A DNA stretch of 64,000 nt from the NCBI RefSeq assembly GCF_014646915.1, contig NZ_BMOE01000012.1, positions 53,803-117,802 on the forward strand. The letters run 5' to 3'. The notes under the pieces were generated by a model that was not told where the DNA came from, did not search any database, and was given only the letters and a program-made list of their open reading frames with translations. Shown here in pieces: positions 34,943 to 43,809 of the stretch; position 1 is the first letter of the stretch, and each line of letters begins with the position of its first letter. A program made the translations under genes and the position numbers. This DNA is from Deinococcus aquiradiocola. GTDB lineage: Bacteria; Deinococcota; Deinococci; Deinococcales; Deinococcaceae.

Positions 34943-35488
34943 ATGACCCATTCCCCCACGGCCCCCTCCCCGGACACCACAGCCGCCCCCCAGACCCCCG
35001 CCCTCCCCGGCCACGCCCGCCGCCCCGTCCGGCTCGCCGCCGAGATCGACGGGGACTTCGTGGTGTTCATCATTGGCTTCCGCATCCGGCAGTGGTGGCG
35101 CCTGGACGTGTGGCTGCCGGTGTTCCTCGCCATGCCCAGGATGCTGACGGAACTGGCCCGCCAGCCGGAACTCGGCCTGCTGGGCGGCCAGAACGCGGGC
35201 CTGACCCTCATCCAGTACTGGCGCAGCACCGAGCACCTGAACGCCTACGCCCGCGCCCGCGAGCACCAGCACCTTCCCGCGTGGCGCGCCTTCAACCTCA
35301 AGGCGCGCGCGGCGGCCGGAGCGGTCGGCATCTGGCACGAGACGTACCGCGTCGCGGCCGGTCAGTACGAGGCCGTGTACGTGGACATGCCCGCCTCCGG
35401 ACTGGGCCGCGCGGGCCGTCTCGTCCCGGCCACCGGGCGACGCGAGACGGCCGCCGGACGCCTGAGCGGCGAACCCACCCCCTCCTGA
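34943..35488 (+). CDS. DUF4188 domain protein (monooxygenase-like fold)
   Basis: 181 residues. VFIIGFRIRQWWRLDVWLPVFLAMPRM and LGLLGGQNAGLTLIQYWRSTEHLNAYA are the recognisable DUF4188 stretches; the fold is predicted to be a dimeric alpha-beta barrel like small monooxygenases. The N-terminal ~30 residues are Pro/Ala-rich. AGGAG (34932-34936) precedes ATG 34943. It is probably repressed by the divergent PadR regulator and may help detoxify or modify a phenolic or lipophilic compound (inference). Confidence 0.82.
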   Translation: MTHSPTAPSPDTTAAPQTPALPGHARRPVRLAAEIDGDFVVFIIGFRIRQWWRLDVWLPVFLAMPRMLTELARQPELGLLGGQNAGLTLIQYWRSTEHLNAYARAREHQHLPAWRAFNLKARAAAGAVGIWHETYRVAAGQYEAVYVDMPASGLGRAGRLVPATGRRETAAGRLSGEPTPS

Positions 35489-35528
35489 CCCGCCCGGAAC
35501 CCGGGAACAACCGGACCCCAGCAAAGAA

Positions 35529-35563
35529 GCGGCGGGACTGAAGATGCACTTCAGTCCCGCCGC
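35529..35563. terminator. Terminator between convergent DUF4188 and dienoyl-CoA reductase genes
   Basis: GCGGCGGGACTGAAG (35529-35543) pairs perfectly with CTTCAGTCCCGCCGC (35549-35563) around ATGCA. The minus-strand side continues TTCTTTGC, so it best serves the minus-strand gene. Confidence 0.85.
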
Positions 35564-35608
35564 GCCCTGTCCCGGGCGGGTGGCTGCTTCCTGCGCGCCT
35601 CTCCCGGA

Positions 35609-36508
35609 TCAGTCCGGTTTCTGAGCGGCCTGCGATTCCTGGGCGGCCTGTTTCGCCTGCGCTTCCTGCATGCCAAGCATCATCTGGTACTGCGGCGCGC
35701 CGCCCAGCATGTTCTGCCCGCCGTCCACCGGCAGGATCACGCCCGTCACGTAGCTGGCCGCGTCGCTCACCAGGAACAGCGCCGCGTTCGCGATGTCCTG
35801 CGGCACGCCGAACCGCCCGAGCGGCACGGTGCGCGTGAACTGCGCGCGGGTCCGTTCGTCCGGCGCGAGGCGCGCCATGCCTTCCGTCCCGTCGATCGGG
35901 CCGGGAATGATGGCGTTCACGCGCACGCCGCGCAGGCCCCACTCGATGGCGAGCGTCTGCGTGAGCGCGTCCACGCCCGCCTTGGCGGCCACCACGTGCG
36001 CCTGCATCGGGACCGGCACGCCGTACGCGCTGATGCTCAGGATGTTGCCGCCCGGCACGGCCAGGTGCGGCGCGCACGCCTTGATGGTGTGGTACGTGCC
36101 GAGCAGGTCGATGTCGATCACGGTCTTGAACCCGTTGGGGCTGATGCCGTCCACCGGGGCGGGGAAATTCCCGGCGGCGCCCGCCAGCACGATGTCGTAG
36201 CGGCCGTGCGCGTCCACGCCCGCCTGCGCGGCCGCCTGCATGGCCGCGAAGTCGCGCACGTCGGCCGACACGCCGATGGCGCGCCCGCCCGCGTCCACGA
36301 TGCCCTGCGCGGCCCGCTGCGCCTTCTCCAGGTTCCGCCCGAGGATGGTGACGGCGCAGCCGTGCGCGGCGAAGCTCTGCGCGATGCCGAGGTTGATGCC
36401 GCTCCCGCCGCCCGTGATCAGGGCGTGCTTCCCGGCGAGCAGGTCCGGGCGGAAGGTGCTGGAGGCGGGGTGCGGCTGGTTGTTGGGGGTGCGGGTGGGG
36501 TTCGTCAT
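35609..36508 (-). CDS. 2,4-dienoyl-CoA reductase (SDR family)
   Basis: 299 residues of the short-chain dehydrogenase family. It has [13 protein letters not shown] for NADP(H), [20 protein letters not shown] and [25 protein letters not shown]. The stretch GAAGNF...[17 protein letters not shown] and the missing classical YxxxK are features of peroxisomal/bacterial 2,4-dienoyl-CoA reductases rather than general SDRs. It reduces 2,4-dienoyl-CoA during breakdown of polyunsaturated fatty acids. GGAG lies 6 nt before ATG 36508. It follows the dienoyl-CoA isomerase gene by 37 bp in one unit. The C-terminus has an Ala/Gln-rich tail. Confidence 0.85.
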   Translation of the reverse strand: MTNPTRTPNNQPHPASSTFRPDLLAGKHALITGGGSGINLGIAQSFAAHGCAVTILGRNLEKAQRAAQGIVDAGGRAIGVSADVRDFAAMQAAAQAGVDAHGRYDIVLAGAAGNFPAPVDGISPNGFKTVIDIDLLGTYHTIKACAPHLAVPGGNILSISAYGVPVPMQAHVVAAKAGVDALTQTLAIEWGLRGVRVNAIIPGPIDGTEGMARLAPDERTRAQFTRTVPLGRFGVPQDIANAALFLVSDAASYVTGVILPVDGGQNMLGGAPQYQMMLGMQEAQAKQAAQESQAAQKPD

Positions 36509-36545
36509 GGCGTTCTCCGGAGGGGGCTGAGTGGGGCGGGTGGGG

Positions 36546-37286
36546 TCAGCGGCGCAGCAGGGCGGTGATGGCGTCGGCCGTCATGTGCTCGGCGTTCCAG
36601 TCGACGGCCTGCATCAGGCTCTCGTGGTGCGGCAGGGCAGCGTTCAGGACGCGTTTGGTTCCTTCGAGCGCGCGGGGCGGCAGGGCCGCGAGGTGCTGCG
36701 CGAGGGCGGCAGCACGCGCGAACAGCGCGTCCGGGGTGGCGTGCACCTCGGTGACGAGGCCGATGCGTTCGGCGGTGCGGGCGCCGATGGGTTCGCCGGT
36801 CAGCGCGAGCTGCCGCGTCCAGCCCTGGCCGACGATGCCGGGCAGGCGCTGCAGGCCGCCCAGGTCGGCGGCGATCCCGAGGCGCACTTCCGGCAGGCTG
36901 AAGCGGGCGTCCTCGCTGCACAGGCGGATGTCGGCGGCACTGATGAGTTCCGTGCCCGCCCCGATGCACCAGCCGTGCACGGCCGCGATGACCGGGATGG
37001 GGAGCGCGGCGACGCCCTCGAAGGCGGCGTGCATGGGGGCCACCTGCGCGCGGAACAGGTCGCGGTTCCCGAGCGCCTCGCCGAGCCCGGCGGCGGACGC
37101 CTTGACGTCCAGGCCCGCGCTGAAGAGTTCCTGCCCGCGCAGGATGAGGACGCGGGCGTCCCCGAGGGCGGCGGTGGCGCGCTGCAGTTCGGGCCAGAAG
37201 GTGGGGCCCATGCTGCCTTTCTTGGACACGATGGTCAGGGTGGCCACCTCACCCTCGCGGGTGAGACGGAGCGTCTCGAAGTTCAT
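36546..37286 (-). CDS. Enoyl-CoA hydratase/isomerase, dienoyl-CoA isomerase type
   Basis: 246 residues of the crotonase fold. Oxyanion-hole segments are ELFSAGLDV and [18 protein letters not shown]. The active-site segment [21 protein letters not shown] carries the Glu and Asp pair seen in delta3,5-delta2,4-dienoyl-CoA isomerase (mammalian ECH1) rather than the Glu pair of hydratases. With the adjacent 2,4-dienoyl-CoA reductase this makes a two-gene auxiliary set for oxidation of unsaturated fatty acids. The ATG 37286 is 6 nt behind TACACT (37293-37298, minus strand), a leaderless first gene. Confidence 0.87.
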   Translation of the reverse strand: MNFETLRLTREGEVATLTIVSKKGSMGPTFWPELQRATAALGDARVLILRGQELFSAGLDVKASAAGLGEALGNRDLFRAQVAPMHAAFEGVAALPIPVIAAVHGWCIGAGTELISAADIRLCSEDARFSLPEVRLGIAADLGGLQRLPGIVGQGWTRQLALTGEPIGARTAERIGLVTEVHATPDALFARAAALAQHLAALPPRALEGTKRVLNAALPHHESLMQAVDWNAEHMTADAITALLRR

Positions 37287-37369
37287 ACCCGGAGTGTACC
37301 CCGGCCCGGTGGACCCGGTACAAGAATGCGCGGCAGCCCGGACCTATGGGCGGGGAAACAAGACGATTA

Positions 37370-37397
37370 CAGGGTCACTGCCGAAGCCGTGACCCTG
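37370..37397 (-). terminator. Hairpin after tRNA-Leu
   Basis: CAGGGTCAC (37370-37378) pairs perfectly with GTGACCCTG (37389-37397). On the minus strand it is followed by TAATCGTCTTGTTT. It lies 12 bp past the tRNA 3' end, so it is the likely terminator. Confidence 0.7.
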
Positions 37398-37408
37398 CAA
37401 TCGTGGTG

Positions 37409-37493
37409 TGGTGCTGAAGATGGGACTTGAACCCACACGCCTCGCGGCGCTAGCACCTCAAGCTAGTGCGTCTACCAATTCCGCCACCTCAGC
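37409..37493 (-). tRNA. tRNA-Leu (anticodon GAG)
   Basis: The acceptor stem is GCTGAGG with CTTCAGC. The anticodon arm is CTAGC-TTGAGGT-GCTAG, giving anticodon GAG (Leu, CUC/CUU). A long variable arm (CGCCGCGAGGCG) and the T-loop GGTTCAAGTCC are present, and ACCA is encoded at the 3' end. 85 nt including CCA. Confidence 0.97.
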
Positions 37494-37542
37494 ACACCCG
37501 CAGCACCTTCCGGCGCGCGGCCCCTGGTAAGAGGGCCAGAAA

Positions 37543-37601
37543 AGTTTAGGGTCGGTCGGGCGTTTTGTCAATTGCCCTGACCGGGTCGCGGGTGGTACAC
37601 T
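37543..37601. promoter_or_regulatory. Back-to-back promoters of tRNA-Leu (minus) and rpsO (plus)
   Basis: Minus strand: TTGACA (37571-37566), 17 bp, TAAACT (37548-37543), a near-consensus promoter for the tRNA. Plus strand: TTGCCC (37572-37577), 18 bp, TACACT (37596-37601) for rpsO. The two -35 boxes are immediately adjacent. Confidence 0.8.
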
Positions 37602-37676
37602 TCCTCTTGCCGCCGCCGAGGGTCGAGGTCTTCTCTGGCTCTGGCGCGCGAGACTACGCAACACGAGAGGCACAAC

Positions 37677-37973
<297 letters not shown>

Positions 37974-38013
37974 CCCCACCGCGACCTCAGGTCGTCCGGA
38001 CAGGTTCTGCCCG

Positions 38014-38041
38014 CACCACTCCTCCGGGGGTGGTGTTTTTT
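38014..38041 (+). terminator. Terminator of rpsO
   Basis: CACCAC (38014-38019) pairs with GTGGTG (38030-38035), extended by an inner CC/GG, and is followed by six T residues. Confidence 0.92.
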
Positions 38042-38069
38042 GTGGCGTGGTGTCGGGTACGCTCTGGGC

Positions 38070-39431
38070 GTGACTTCTGACTCGGCGGGCGGCGGGACGC
38101 GGCAGGTGCGGGCGGTGGCGGTACAGCCGAAGTGGAGCGCGGACGCGTTCCTGACGGGCGCGCGGTTCCGGGCGTGGATGTCCGGGCAGCTGGTGGCGGC
38201 GCGCCCTCACCTGCGGCCGGGCGGGACGAACCTGGTGGTGCTGACGGAACTGAACGGCCTGCCGCTGGTGCTGCGCGGCGGGTGGCTGGCGGCACGCACG
38301 GGCCGCTTCGAGTGGGCGGCCGCGCTGCTGTTCGTGCATCACCTGCCGAGCGTGCTGCCCCTCATGCTGCGGGAACGGGTGTCGCCCGTGCGGGCCCTGC
38401 AGCTGGCGGGCGCGGACGCGAACGTCGCCCTGTACCTCGACACCTGCCGGGACCTGGCGCGCGAGTACGGCGTGTATCTCGTGTGCGGCAGCGTCCCCAT
38501 GCCGGAGTACCGCGTGCGGGGCGGGCGGGTGCGGCGGGCGGGGTCGGCGCTGCGCAACCAGACGGTGATGCTCGCGCCGGACGGGTCACTGGTCGGCGCG
38601 ACGAGCAAGGTGCACCTCACGCCGGACGAGGAGGGCGGCGGGGTGGACCTGTCGCCCGGCCGTCTGGAGGACGTGCGCGTGTACGGCACCCCGGCGGGCG
38701 AGCTGGGCGTGGCGATCAGCCTGGACGCGTTCCGCGCGGACGTGATCTCGCGGCTGGAGCGGCTGGGGTGCACGGTGCTGCTGCAGCCGGACGCGAACGG
38801 CAGCCCGTGGACGGGCCTGGAAGGCATCTACCCGGAGGGGCAGGCGCCGCGCGATCAGCCGCTCGCGTGGCTGGAGAGCGCCTGGCAGGTGACGGCCACG
38901 TCCCGGCAGATCCGGTACGCGGTGAATCCGATGGTGGTCGGGAACCTGCTGGACCTGACCTTCGACGGGCAGAGCGCCATCACCGGCCCGGCCGACGAGG
39001 CGCCCGCCGCGCGCGGGTACGTGATGACGCCGCCCCGGCCCGGGTTCCTGGCGCTCATGCCGTGGGTGACGCCGGACGGGCCGCGGGACGCGCTGCGGGC
39101 GCTGGGGAAGCGGTTGCGGGCCGGGAGCGGCGACGCGCGTGAGAACGGGTACGTGACGGGCGTGCTGCACGCCGACCTGCACCTGCCGTCCCCTCCCCCG
39201 CCGCCCGCCTCGCTGCCGCAGGGGGGCATGGATGACCCGGCGTGGCGGGAGGACGAGCGGGCACTGGCGGCCTACCTGCGCGGCGAGGCACGCTTCGCGC
39301 CGAGTGGACCGCTGCGGCTGATGGGCGGCTGGTGGCCGCTGGCGCTGCTGCCGGTGCTGCTGTGGGCCGCGCGGCAGGTCATGGGACGCGTGCAGCACAC
39401 GCGGGCAGTTGACAGAACAGGGAAGCGCTGA
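38070..39431 (+). CDS. Carbon-nitrogen hydrolase (nitrilase) homologue lacking the catalytic Cys
   Basis: 453 residues from GTG 38070, 6 nt behind TACGCT (38058-38063). The nitrilase fold is recognisable: VVLTELNGLP carries the Glu, and GATSKVHLTPDEE carries the Lys. The third strand reads GELGVAISLDAFRADV where active members have an ICYD-type Cys, so the nucleophilic position is Ser. Residues ~190-330 complete the sandwich, and a C-terminal hydrophobic helix (ALLPVLLWAARQVMG) anchors it. Either a non-catalytic homologue or one using Ser; the family position is inferred from pattern only. A tRNA-Ala gene follows. Confidence 0.72.
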   Translation: MTSDSAGGGTRQVRAVAVQPKWSADAFLTGARFRAWMSGQLVAARPHLRPGGTNLVVLTELNGLPLVLRGGWLAARTGRFEWAAALLFVHHLPSVLPLMLRERVSPVRALQLAGADANVALYLDTCRDLAREYGVYLVCGSVPMPEYRVRGGRVRRAGSALRNQTVMLAPDGSLVGATSKVHLTPDEEGGGVDLSPGRLEDVRVYGTPAGELGVAISLDAFRADVISRLERLGCTVLLQPDANGSPWTGLEGIYPEGQAPRDQPLAWLESAWQVTATSRQIRYAVNPMVVGNLLDLTFDGQSAITGPADEAPAARGYVMTPPRPGFLALMPWVTPDGPRDALRALGKRLRAGSGDARENGYVTGVLHADLHLPSPPPPPASLPQGGMDDPAWREDERALAAYLRGEARFAPSGPLRLMGGWWPLALLPVLLWAARQVMGRVQHTRAVDRTGKR

Positions 39432-39437
39432 TACTCT
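39409..39437 (+). promoter_or_regulatory. Promoter of tRNA-Ala
   Basis: Consensus TTGACA (39409-39414), 17 bp, TACTCT (39432-39437). The start should fall near 39444, 8 nt before the tRNA. It overlaps the end of the nitrilase-like gene. Confidence 0.85.
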
Positions 39438-39451
39438 ATCTGAGCTTGAGC

Positions 39452-39527
<76 letters not shown>

Positions 39528-39532
39528 AGAAG

Positions 39533-39567
39533 AAGAAGGGCCGGAATCATGGATTCCGGCCCTTCTT
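39533..39567. terminator. Terminator of tRNA-Ala, bidirectional
   Basis: AAGAAGGGCCGGAATC (39533-39548) pairs perfectly with GATTCCGGCCCTTCTT (39552-39567) around ATG. This 16-bp stem sits between the tRNA and the convergent transhydrogenase gene. Confidence 0.88.
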
Positions 39568-39641
39568 GTTGATCGCCTCTTCCCCGCTCGCAGACGTGCC
39601 GGGCGGGGACCACACCCCACCGCCCGGCAGCGCAGGTCGGA

Positions 39642-40985
39642 TCACCAGTTGTGCATGGAGTCGCGCAGGATGCCTTCCAGGTCCTGCGCGGTCGGCATCT
39701 TCGGGGCGACGGCCAGCAGACGCTGCTGCTTGAGGGCCCCCTCGACTAGGGCGGGCAGGTCGTCCTCGCCGTACCCGAGTTCCGCCACGCCGCTCGGCGC
39801 GCCGATGTCGCGCATCAGGGCGATCAATGCGTTCGGGAGGGCGTCGCGGTCGCCGGGCGCGTACGTCTCGCCGGTCAGGCAGGTCGCGGCCTGCAGGTGC
39901 CGTTCGGGCGCGGCGTCGAAGGTGAAACGGAAGCTGGCGGGCGCCGTCACGATCACGGAGAAGCCGTGCGGGACGAACAGCTTCGTGCCGGGGTAGCCGG
40001 GATGGCGGTACGTGTGCCGCAGGCCCGCGATGGGGTACGCGCAGCTGTGCGGGATGTGCACGCCGGCCGAGCCGAAGCCGACGCCGGCCATGGTGGCACT
40101 CAGCATCATGAAGCCGCGCGCCTCCACGTCGTCGTCGCTGGCGACGGCGCGCCGCAGGTACTGCCCGCCGTAGCGGAGCGCCTGACTGGACCACAGGTCC
40201 GCGACGGGGTTGCTGCCCTGATAGGGGGGTCGGTCGTCGGGCGTGGCGGGGCGGGGGCGGGTGGTGTACGGGCGGCTCAGGAAGCTCTCTGCGGCGTGGC
40301 ACACCACGTCCAGGCCCGCCGAGGCGATCACGGCGGAGGGCGCGGTGCGCGTCAGTTCGGGGTCCACGATGGCCTGCGCGGGCCGCATGGTGCGGTGGCT
40401 GATGCCGGTCTTGAGGTGCAGTTCGGGAATGTCGAGGATGGCGACGGTGGTGGCCTCGCTGCCGCTGCCGGGCGTGGTGGGAATGGCGAGCAGGGGCCGC
40501 AGCGCGGAGGGCGGTTTGCGGCCCCCGCCGACCGGGGGGTTCACGTAGTCCATGATCTCGCCGCCGTGCGTGCTGACGAGGTTCGCGACCTTCGCGGTGT
40601 CGATGGCGCTCCCACCGCCGATGGCCGCGAAGCCGTCCACGCGGGCCTCGCGGGCAGCGTGCACGGCGCGCGCGAAGGCGTGGATGCTGGGTTCGGTGTC
40701 CACGTCGTCGTACTCGACGAGGTCGACGCCCGCGTCCCGCATGCGCTGCAGGATGGGGTCGGCCACGCCGCGCGCGCGCACTTCGGGGTCCACGACCACG
40801 AAGGCGCGCGTCACGCCGAGCCGCCGCAGTTCCCATCCGGCGTCGTGGGCGGCGCCCGCCCCGAACTTGACGGGGGTCGCCTCGATGGTGAAGATCGTCT
40901 CGTGCGGCCCGGCCGTCTGGTGGTCCTCGGCCGTGGGGGTCGTCTCGCTGCTGGCTGGAACGCTGATGGGAACCTCCTGCGTCAC
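39642..40985 (-). CDS. Hydroxyacid-oxoacid transhydrogenase-like iron alcohol dehydrogenase
   Basis: 447 residues of the group III iron-containing alcohol dehydrogenase family. NAD binding is marked by AIGGGSAIDTAKVANL, and the metal-binding region by ASAGLDVVCHAAESF and GVHIPHSCAYPIAGLRHTY...VPHGFSV. The HIPHSCAYPIAG stretch is that of ADHFE1-type hydroxyacid-oxoacid transhydrogenase, which converts gamma-hydroxybutyrate plus 2-oxoglutarate to succinate semialdehyde and 2-hydroxyglutarate. TAGCAT (41052-41057, minus strand) is a possible -10 giving a ~60-nt leader; the GTG 40985 has no good ribosome site, so the start is uncertain by a few codons. Confidence 0.87.
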   Translation of the reverse strand: MTQEVPISVPASSETTPTAEDHQTAGPHETIFTIEATPVKFGAGAAHDAGWELRRLGVTRAFVVVDPEVRARGVADPILQRMRDAGVDLVEYDDVDTEPSIHAFARAVHAAREARVDGFAAIGGGSAIDTAKVANLVSTHGGEIMDYVNPPVGGGRKPPSALRPLLAIPTTPGSGSEATTVAILDIPELHLKTGISHRTMRPAQAIVDPELTRTAPSAVIASAGLDVVCHAAESFLSRPYTTRPRPATPDDRPPYQGSNPVADLWSSQALRYGGQYLRRAVASDDDVEARGFMMLSATMAGVGFGSAGVHIPHSCAYPIAGLRHTYRHPGYPGTKLFVPHGFSVIVTAPASFRFTFDAAPERHLQAATCLTGETYAPGDRDALPNALIALMRDIGAPSGVAELGYGEDDLPALVEGALKQQRLLAVAPKMPTAQDLEGILRDSMHNW

Positions 40986-41114
40986 GGGACGCCGAGTGGT
41001 GGGGTGGGGCCTGCCGGGGCAGTCCCGGTGCGGGAACGGGTGTTCAGGGGGATGCTAACACCTTCCGGCGCGTCCCGCTCGCTTCCCCGCTGTGCCCTGG
41101 TGGCGGCGGGCGTG

Positions 41115-41858
41115 TCAGCGTGAGGTGGGGGCGCGCCACATGGCGTGCAGGCGCCGCCAGCCGTCCCGCAGGCCGATACGGCCGGGCGGGAGGTCGTTCA
41201 GCAGGACGGGCCGCAGGCCGCGTTCCTGCAGGGCAGGCAGCAGCGTCACGAGGAGCGCGCGGGTGCGTTCGGCGCGTCCGGCGTCCGGGCCGTCGTGCAG
41301 CAGGATCACGTCGCCCGCCCGGACGGTGCGGAGCAGGTCGAGGGCGAGCGTGTGGCCGTCCTGCGGGAGCCAGTCGCGGGACTCGGCGCTCCACAGGGCG
41401 ACGCGCGCCCCGGCGAGGCGCGTGAGGAGGCGCGTGAACGGCGAGTGCCCGCCCCAGGGGGGCCGGTACAGTCGGCCGGGCCGGGCGGGGTCGGGGTGCC
41501 ACGAGACGTGCCGCGCCTCCTGCCAGGGCGTGAGGGTCAGGGCGTGGCGGTGCGTGAGGCCGTGCGATTCCAGCTGGTGCCCGGCGTCCCGCATGGCCTG
41601 CAGGGCGTGCGGGTCGCGGCGGACGCGCTCGCCGGTCAGGAAGAAGGTGGCCTGCGTGCCGTGCCGGGCGAGCAGGTCGAGCAGGTCGGGCGTGAAGGGG
41701 CTGGGGCCGTCGTCGAAGGTCAGGGCGACGCGCGGCGCGCCCGGCTCCGGGCGTGCACCGAGCGCGCCGAGGCCCAGCTGCCGTCCGAGCAGGTCGGCGG
41801 CAAGGACGCTGCCGCCCAGCAGGCCGAGCAGGCCCCACGCGGCCGCGCGGCGCGTCAC
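41115..41858 (-). CDS. Polysaccharide deacetylase (NodB domain)
   Basis: 247 residues from GTG 41858, overlapping the upstream MFS stop (GTGA). An N-terminal hydrophobic helix (AAWGLLGLLGGSVLAADLL) anchors or exports it. The NodB domain has VALTFDDGPS, the metal His pair in ESHGLTHRHAL, YRPPWGG and DVILLHDGP, all the family motifs. It removes N-acetyl groups from an envelope polysaccharide such as peptidoglycan or chitin-like polymer. It is linked to an MFS transporter and near two glycosyltransferase genes. Confidence 0.9.
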   Translation of the reverse strand: MTRRAAAWGLLGLLGGSVLAADLLGRQLGLGALGARPEPGAPRVALTFDDGPSPFTPDLLDLLARHGTQATFFLTGERVRRDPHALQAMRDAGHQLESHGLTHRHALTLTPWQEARHVSWHPDPARPGRLYRPPWGGHSPFTRLLTRLAGARVALWSAESRDWLPQDGHTLALDLLRTVRAGDVILLHDGPDAGRAERTRALLVTLLPALQERGLRPVLLNDLPPGRIGLRDGWRRLHAMWRAPTSR

Positions 41859-43075
41859 TCCGGGGCCGCCGCGCGGCGCGGCCACAGGTACACGCTGGCC
41901 GTCAGCACGAACAGGCCCGCGCCCACCAGGAACGGCGCGCTCATCCCGAGGCGGTCCCAGGCGAAGGTGCCGAGCAGCGGTCCGCTCGCCATGCCGACGT
42001 TCTCGGCCGTCATCACGACGCCCCAGCTGGCCGCGCGTCCCTCCTGCGGCAGCAGGCCCGCGACGAGGCCGCCCCAGCCGGGCAGCAGGCACGCGTACCC
42101 CACGCCGAGCACGGCGGCCAGCACGAAGTACATCCACAGGGGCGGCATGGTCGCCATCAGGGCCAGTCCGGCGGCGGCGAGCAGCAGGCCCAGGGTCAAC
42201 ATGGGGCGCGCCCCGTAGCGCGTGGTGAGGCGGCCCGTGACGCCCAGCAGCGCGTACGCGGTGCCCGCCCCGGCCACCAGCAGGCCGCCCAGCCCCCACT
42301 GCCCGAGCCCCATGTGTTCCGTGAACGGCGTGATGACGGGCCCCAGCAGGCTCAGCGCGAGCGTCTGCACGAGGGCCGCCGGGATCAGGAAGGCGAGCGT
42401 GCGGCGCAGACTGACGGGCGCGGCCGCGCGGCGCGGCGTGTCGGGCCGCAGCGGTCCGGCCTTCAGGGTGAAGCTCAGCAGGAACGCGAGGCCCTGCACG
42501 GCGAGCAGCACCGCGAGCGGCCACCCGCCGATGTCGTGCAGCCGCGACGCGGAGTTGCTGTCCGCGAAGTGCACGCTGGCGAGCGCGCCGATCCCCAGGA
42601 AGCCGATGCCGGTGAAGGGGCCAGCCGCGACGCTCACGAGCGACACGGCGCGCGGCTGCGCGTCCTCCGGCGCGAGGACGCTGGAGAGCGTCATCACGGC
42701 GGGCCACAGCGGGCTGATGGCCGCGCCGTGCAGCGCCGCGAGCGCCACGAGGGCCAGCGTGGTCGGCGCGAACGGCATGGCGAACACCGTCAGGACACTC
42801 ACGAGCGCCCCGACGGCCAGCACGGGCCGCAGCCCGAAGCGTTCCACGAGGTGCCCGCCCGGCGAGCGGCACAGGGTGTCCGCGCCGTAGTGCACCGTCC
42901 ACGCGAGGCCCGCCGCCGTGAGCGGCAGCTTCTCGGCGGCGAGCTGCTGCGGCAGGAACCCCACGTACAGGCCCGTACGGACGAGTTCGCACAGGCCGAG
43001 CAGCAGCAGGGCGCGCAGCATCAGGCCGTTGCGGCCCGGCCCCCACGGGAGGCTCGCCTGCAGGCGCTTCAGCAC
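41855..43075 (-). CDS. MFS transporter
   Basis: 406 residues with about 12 hydrophobic helices in two halves separated by a cytoplasmic loop ([16 protein letters not shown]). Loop 2/3 carries a weak MFS signature ([16 protein letters not shown]), and loop 8/9 a related one ([13 protein letters not shown]). It belongs to the drug/sugar efflux type; substrate unknown. Coupled by GTGA overlap to the polysaccharide deacetylase, suggesting a joint envelope role. GTG 43075 has GGAG about 9 nt upstream. Divergent from the family-2 glycosyltransferase. Confidence 0.88.
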   Translation of the reverse strand: MLKRLQASLPWGPGRNGLMLRALLLLGLCELVRTGLYVGFLPQQLAAEKLPLTAAGLAWTVHYGADTLCRSPGGHLVERFGLRPVLAVGALVSVLTVFAMPFAPTTLALVALAALHGAAISPLWPAVMTLSSVLAPEDAQPRAVSLVSVAAGPFTGIGFLGIGALASVHFADSNSASRLHDIGGWPLAVLLAVQGLAFLLSFTLKAGPLRPDTPRRAAAPVSLRRTLAFLIPAALVQTLALSLLGPVITPFTEHMGLGQWGLGGLLVAGAGTAYALLGVTGRLTTRYGARPMLTLGLLLAAAGLALMATMPPLWMYFVLAAVLGVGYACLLPGWGGLVAGLLPQEGRAASWGVVMTAENVGMASGPLLGTFAWDRLGMSAPFLVGAGLFVLTASVYLWPRRAAAPE

Positions 43076-43116
43076 CGTGGCGCTCCGGTGCCGTGCGGGC
43101 GCGCTACCCTGACCGC

Positions 43117-43809
43117 GTGAAGCGCAGATGGACGGTCGTGATTCCCGCCCGCAACGAGCAGGAGGTGCTGCCCGCCCTGCTGGCGGCCCTTCAGCGGCAG
43201 ACGTTCCCGCCCGACGAGGTGATCGTGGTGGACAACGGCAGCACCGACGGCACGGCCGACGTGGCCGCCCGTCACGGGGCGCGCGTGCTGCACTGCGCGC
43301 GGCCCGGCGTGGCGTTCGCGCGGCAGGCGGGGCTGGAGGCCGCGCATGGCGAGTGGGTCGCGACGACCGACGCGGACTCCGAACCGGACGCGGCGTGGCT
43401 GGCGACGCTGGACGCGGCGGTGCGGCCCGGCACGGTGGCGCTGTACGGCCCGATGCAGTTCCTGCCGTTGCCGGGGCGCGTCAGCGTGCGCGCCGCCCGC
43501 CTGAGCGGCGTGGGGTACCGGGCGTTCCTGCGGGTGATGTCGCTGCTGGGGCAGCCGAACTGCGGCGGGGCGAACATGGCGTTCACGCGGGAGGCCGCGC
43601 TGCTCGCGGGCGGGTACCCGGCCGTCGAGGCGCGCGAGGACATCCTGCTGGGGCTGGCGTTGAAGCGGCTGGGACGGGTGGAGTACGTGGCGGGTGCGTG
43701 GGTTCACACGTCGGCCCGTCGCCTGAGTCGCGGCTGGGCGGCGTTCCTGTGGCAGCACATCAGAAACCTCGCAGGCCGTACTTCCGGGTATTTCGACCGT
43801 TCGCCTTAG
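43117..43809 (+). CDS. Glycosyltransferase family 2
   Basis: 230 residues. The GT-A fold is shown by [21 protein letters not shown] at the start, [11 protein letters not shown], the DxD-type TDADSEPDA and [17 protein letters not shown]. There are no clear membrane helices at the C-terminus, so it is a soluble or peripheral enzyme using a nucleotide sugar. The GTG 43117 is 6 nt behind TACCCT (43105-43110). Its last 50 bp overlap the end of the convergent GT4 gene. Confidence 0.9.
   Translation: MKRRWTVVIPARNEQEVLPALLAALQRQTFPPDEVIVVDNGSTDGTADVAARHGARVLHCARPGVAFARQAGLEAAHGEWVATTDADSEPDAAWLATLDAAVRPGTVALYGPMQFLPLPGRVSVRAARLSGVGYRAFLRVMSLLGQPNCGGANMAFTREAALLAGGYPAVEAREDILLGLALKRLGRVEYVAGAWVHTSARRLSRGWAAFLWQHIRNLAGRTSGYFDRSP

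Noticed and set aside
40982..41050. Possible CTG-initiated leader frame ending GTGA at the transhydrogenase start
   Set aside because: CTG is not a credible leaderless start and the -10 distance is only 4 nt; treated as chance.
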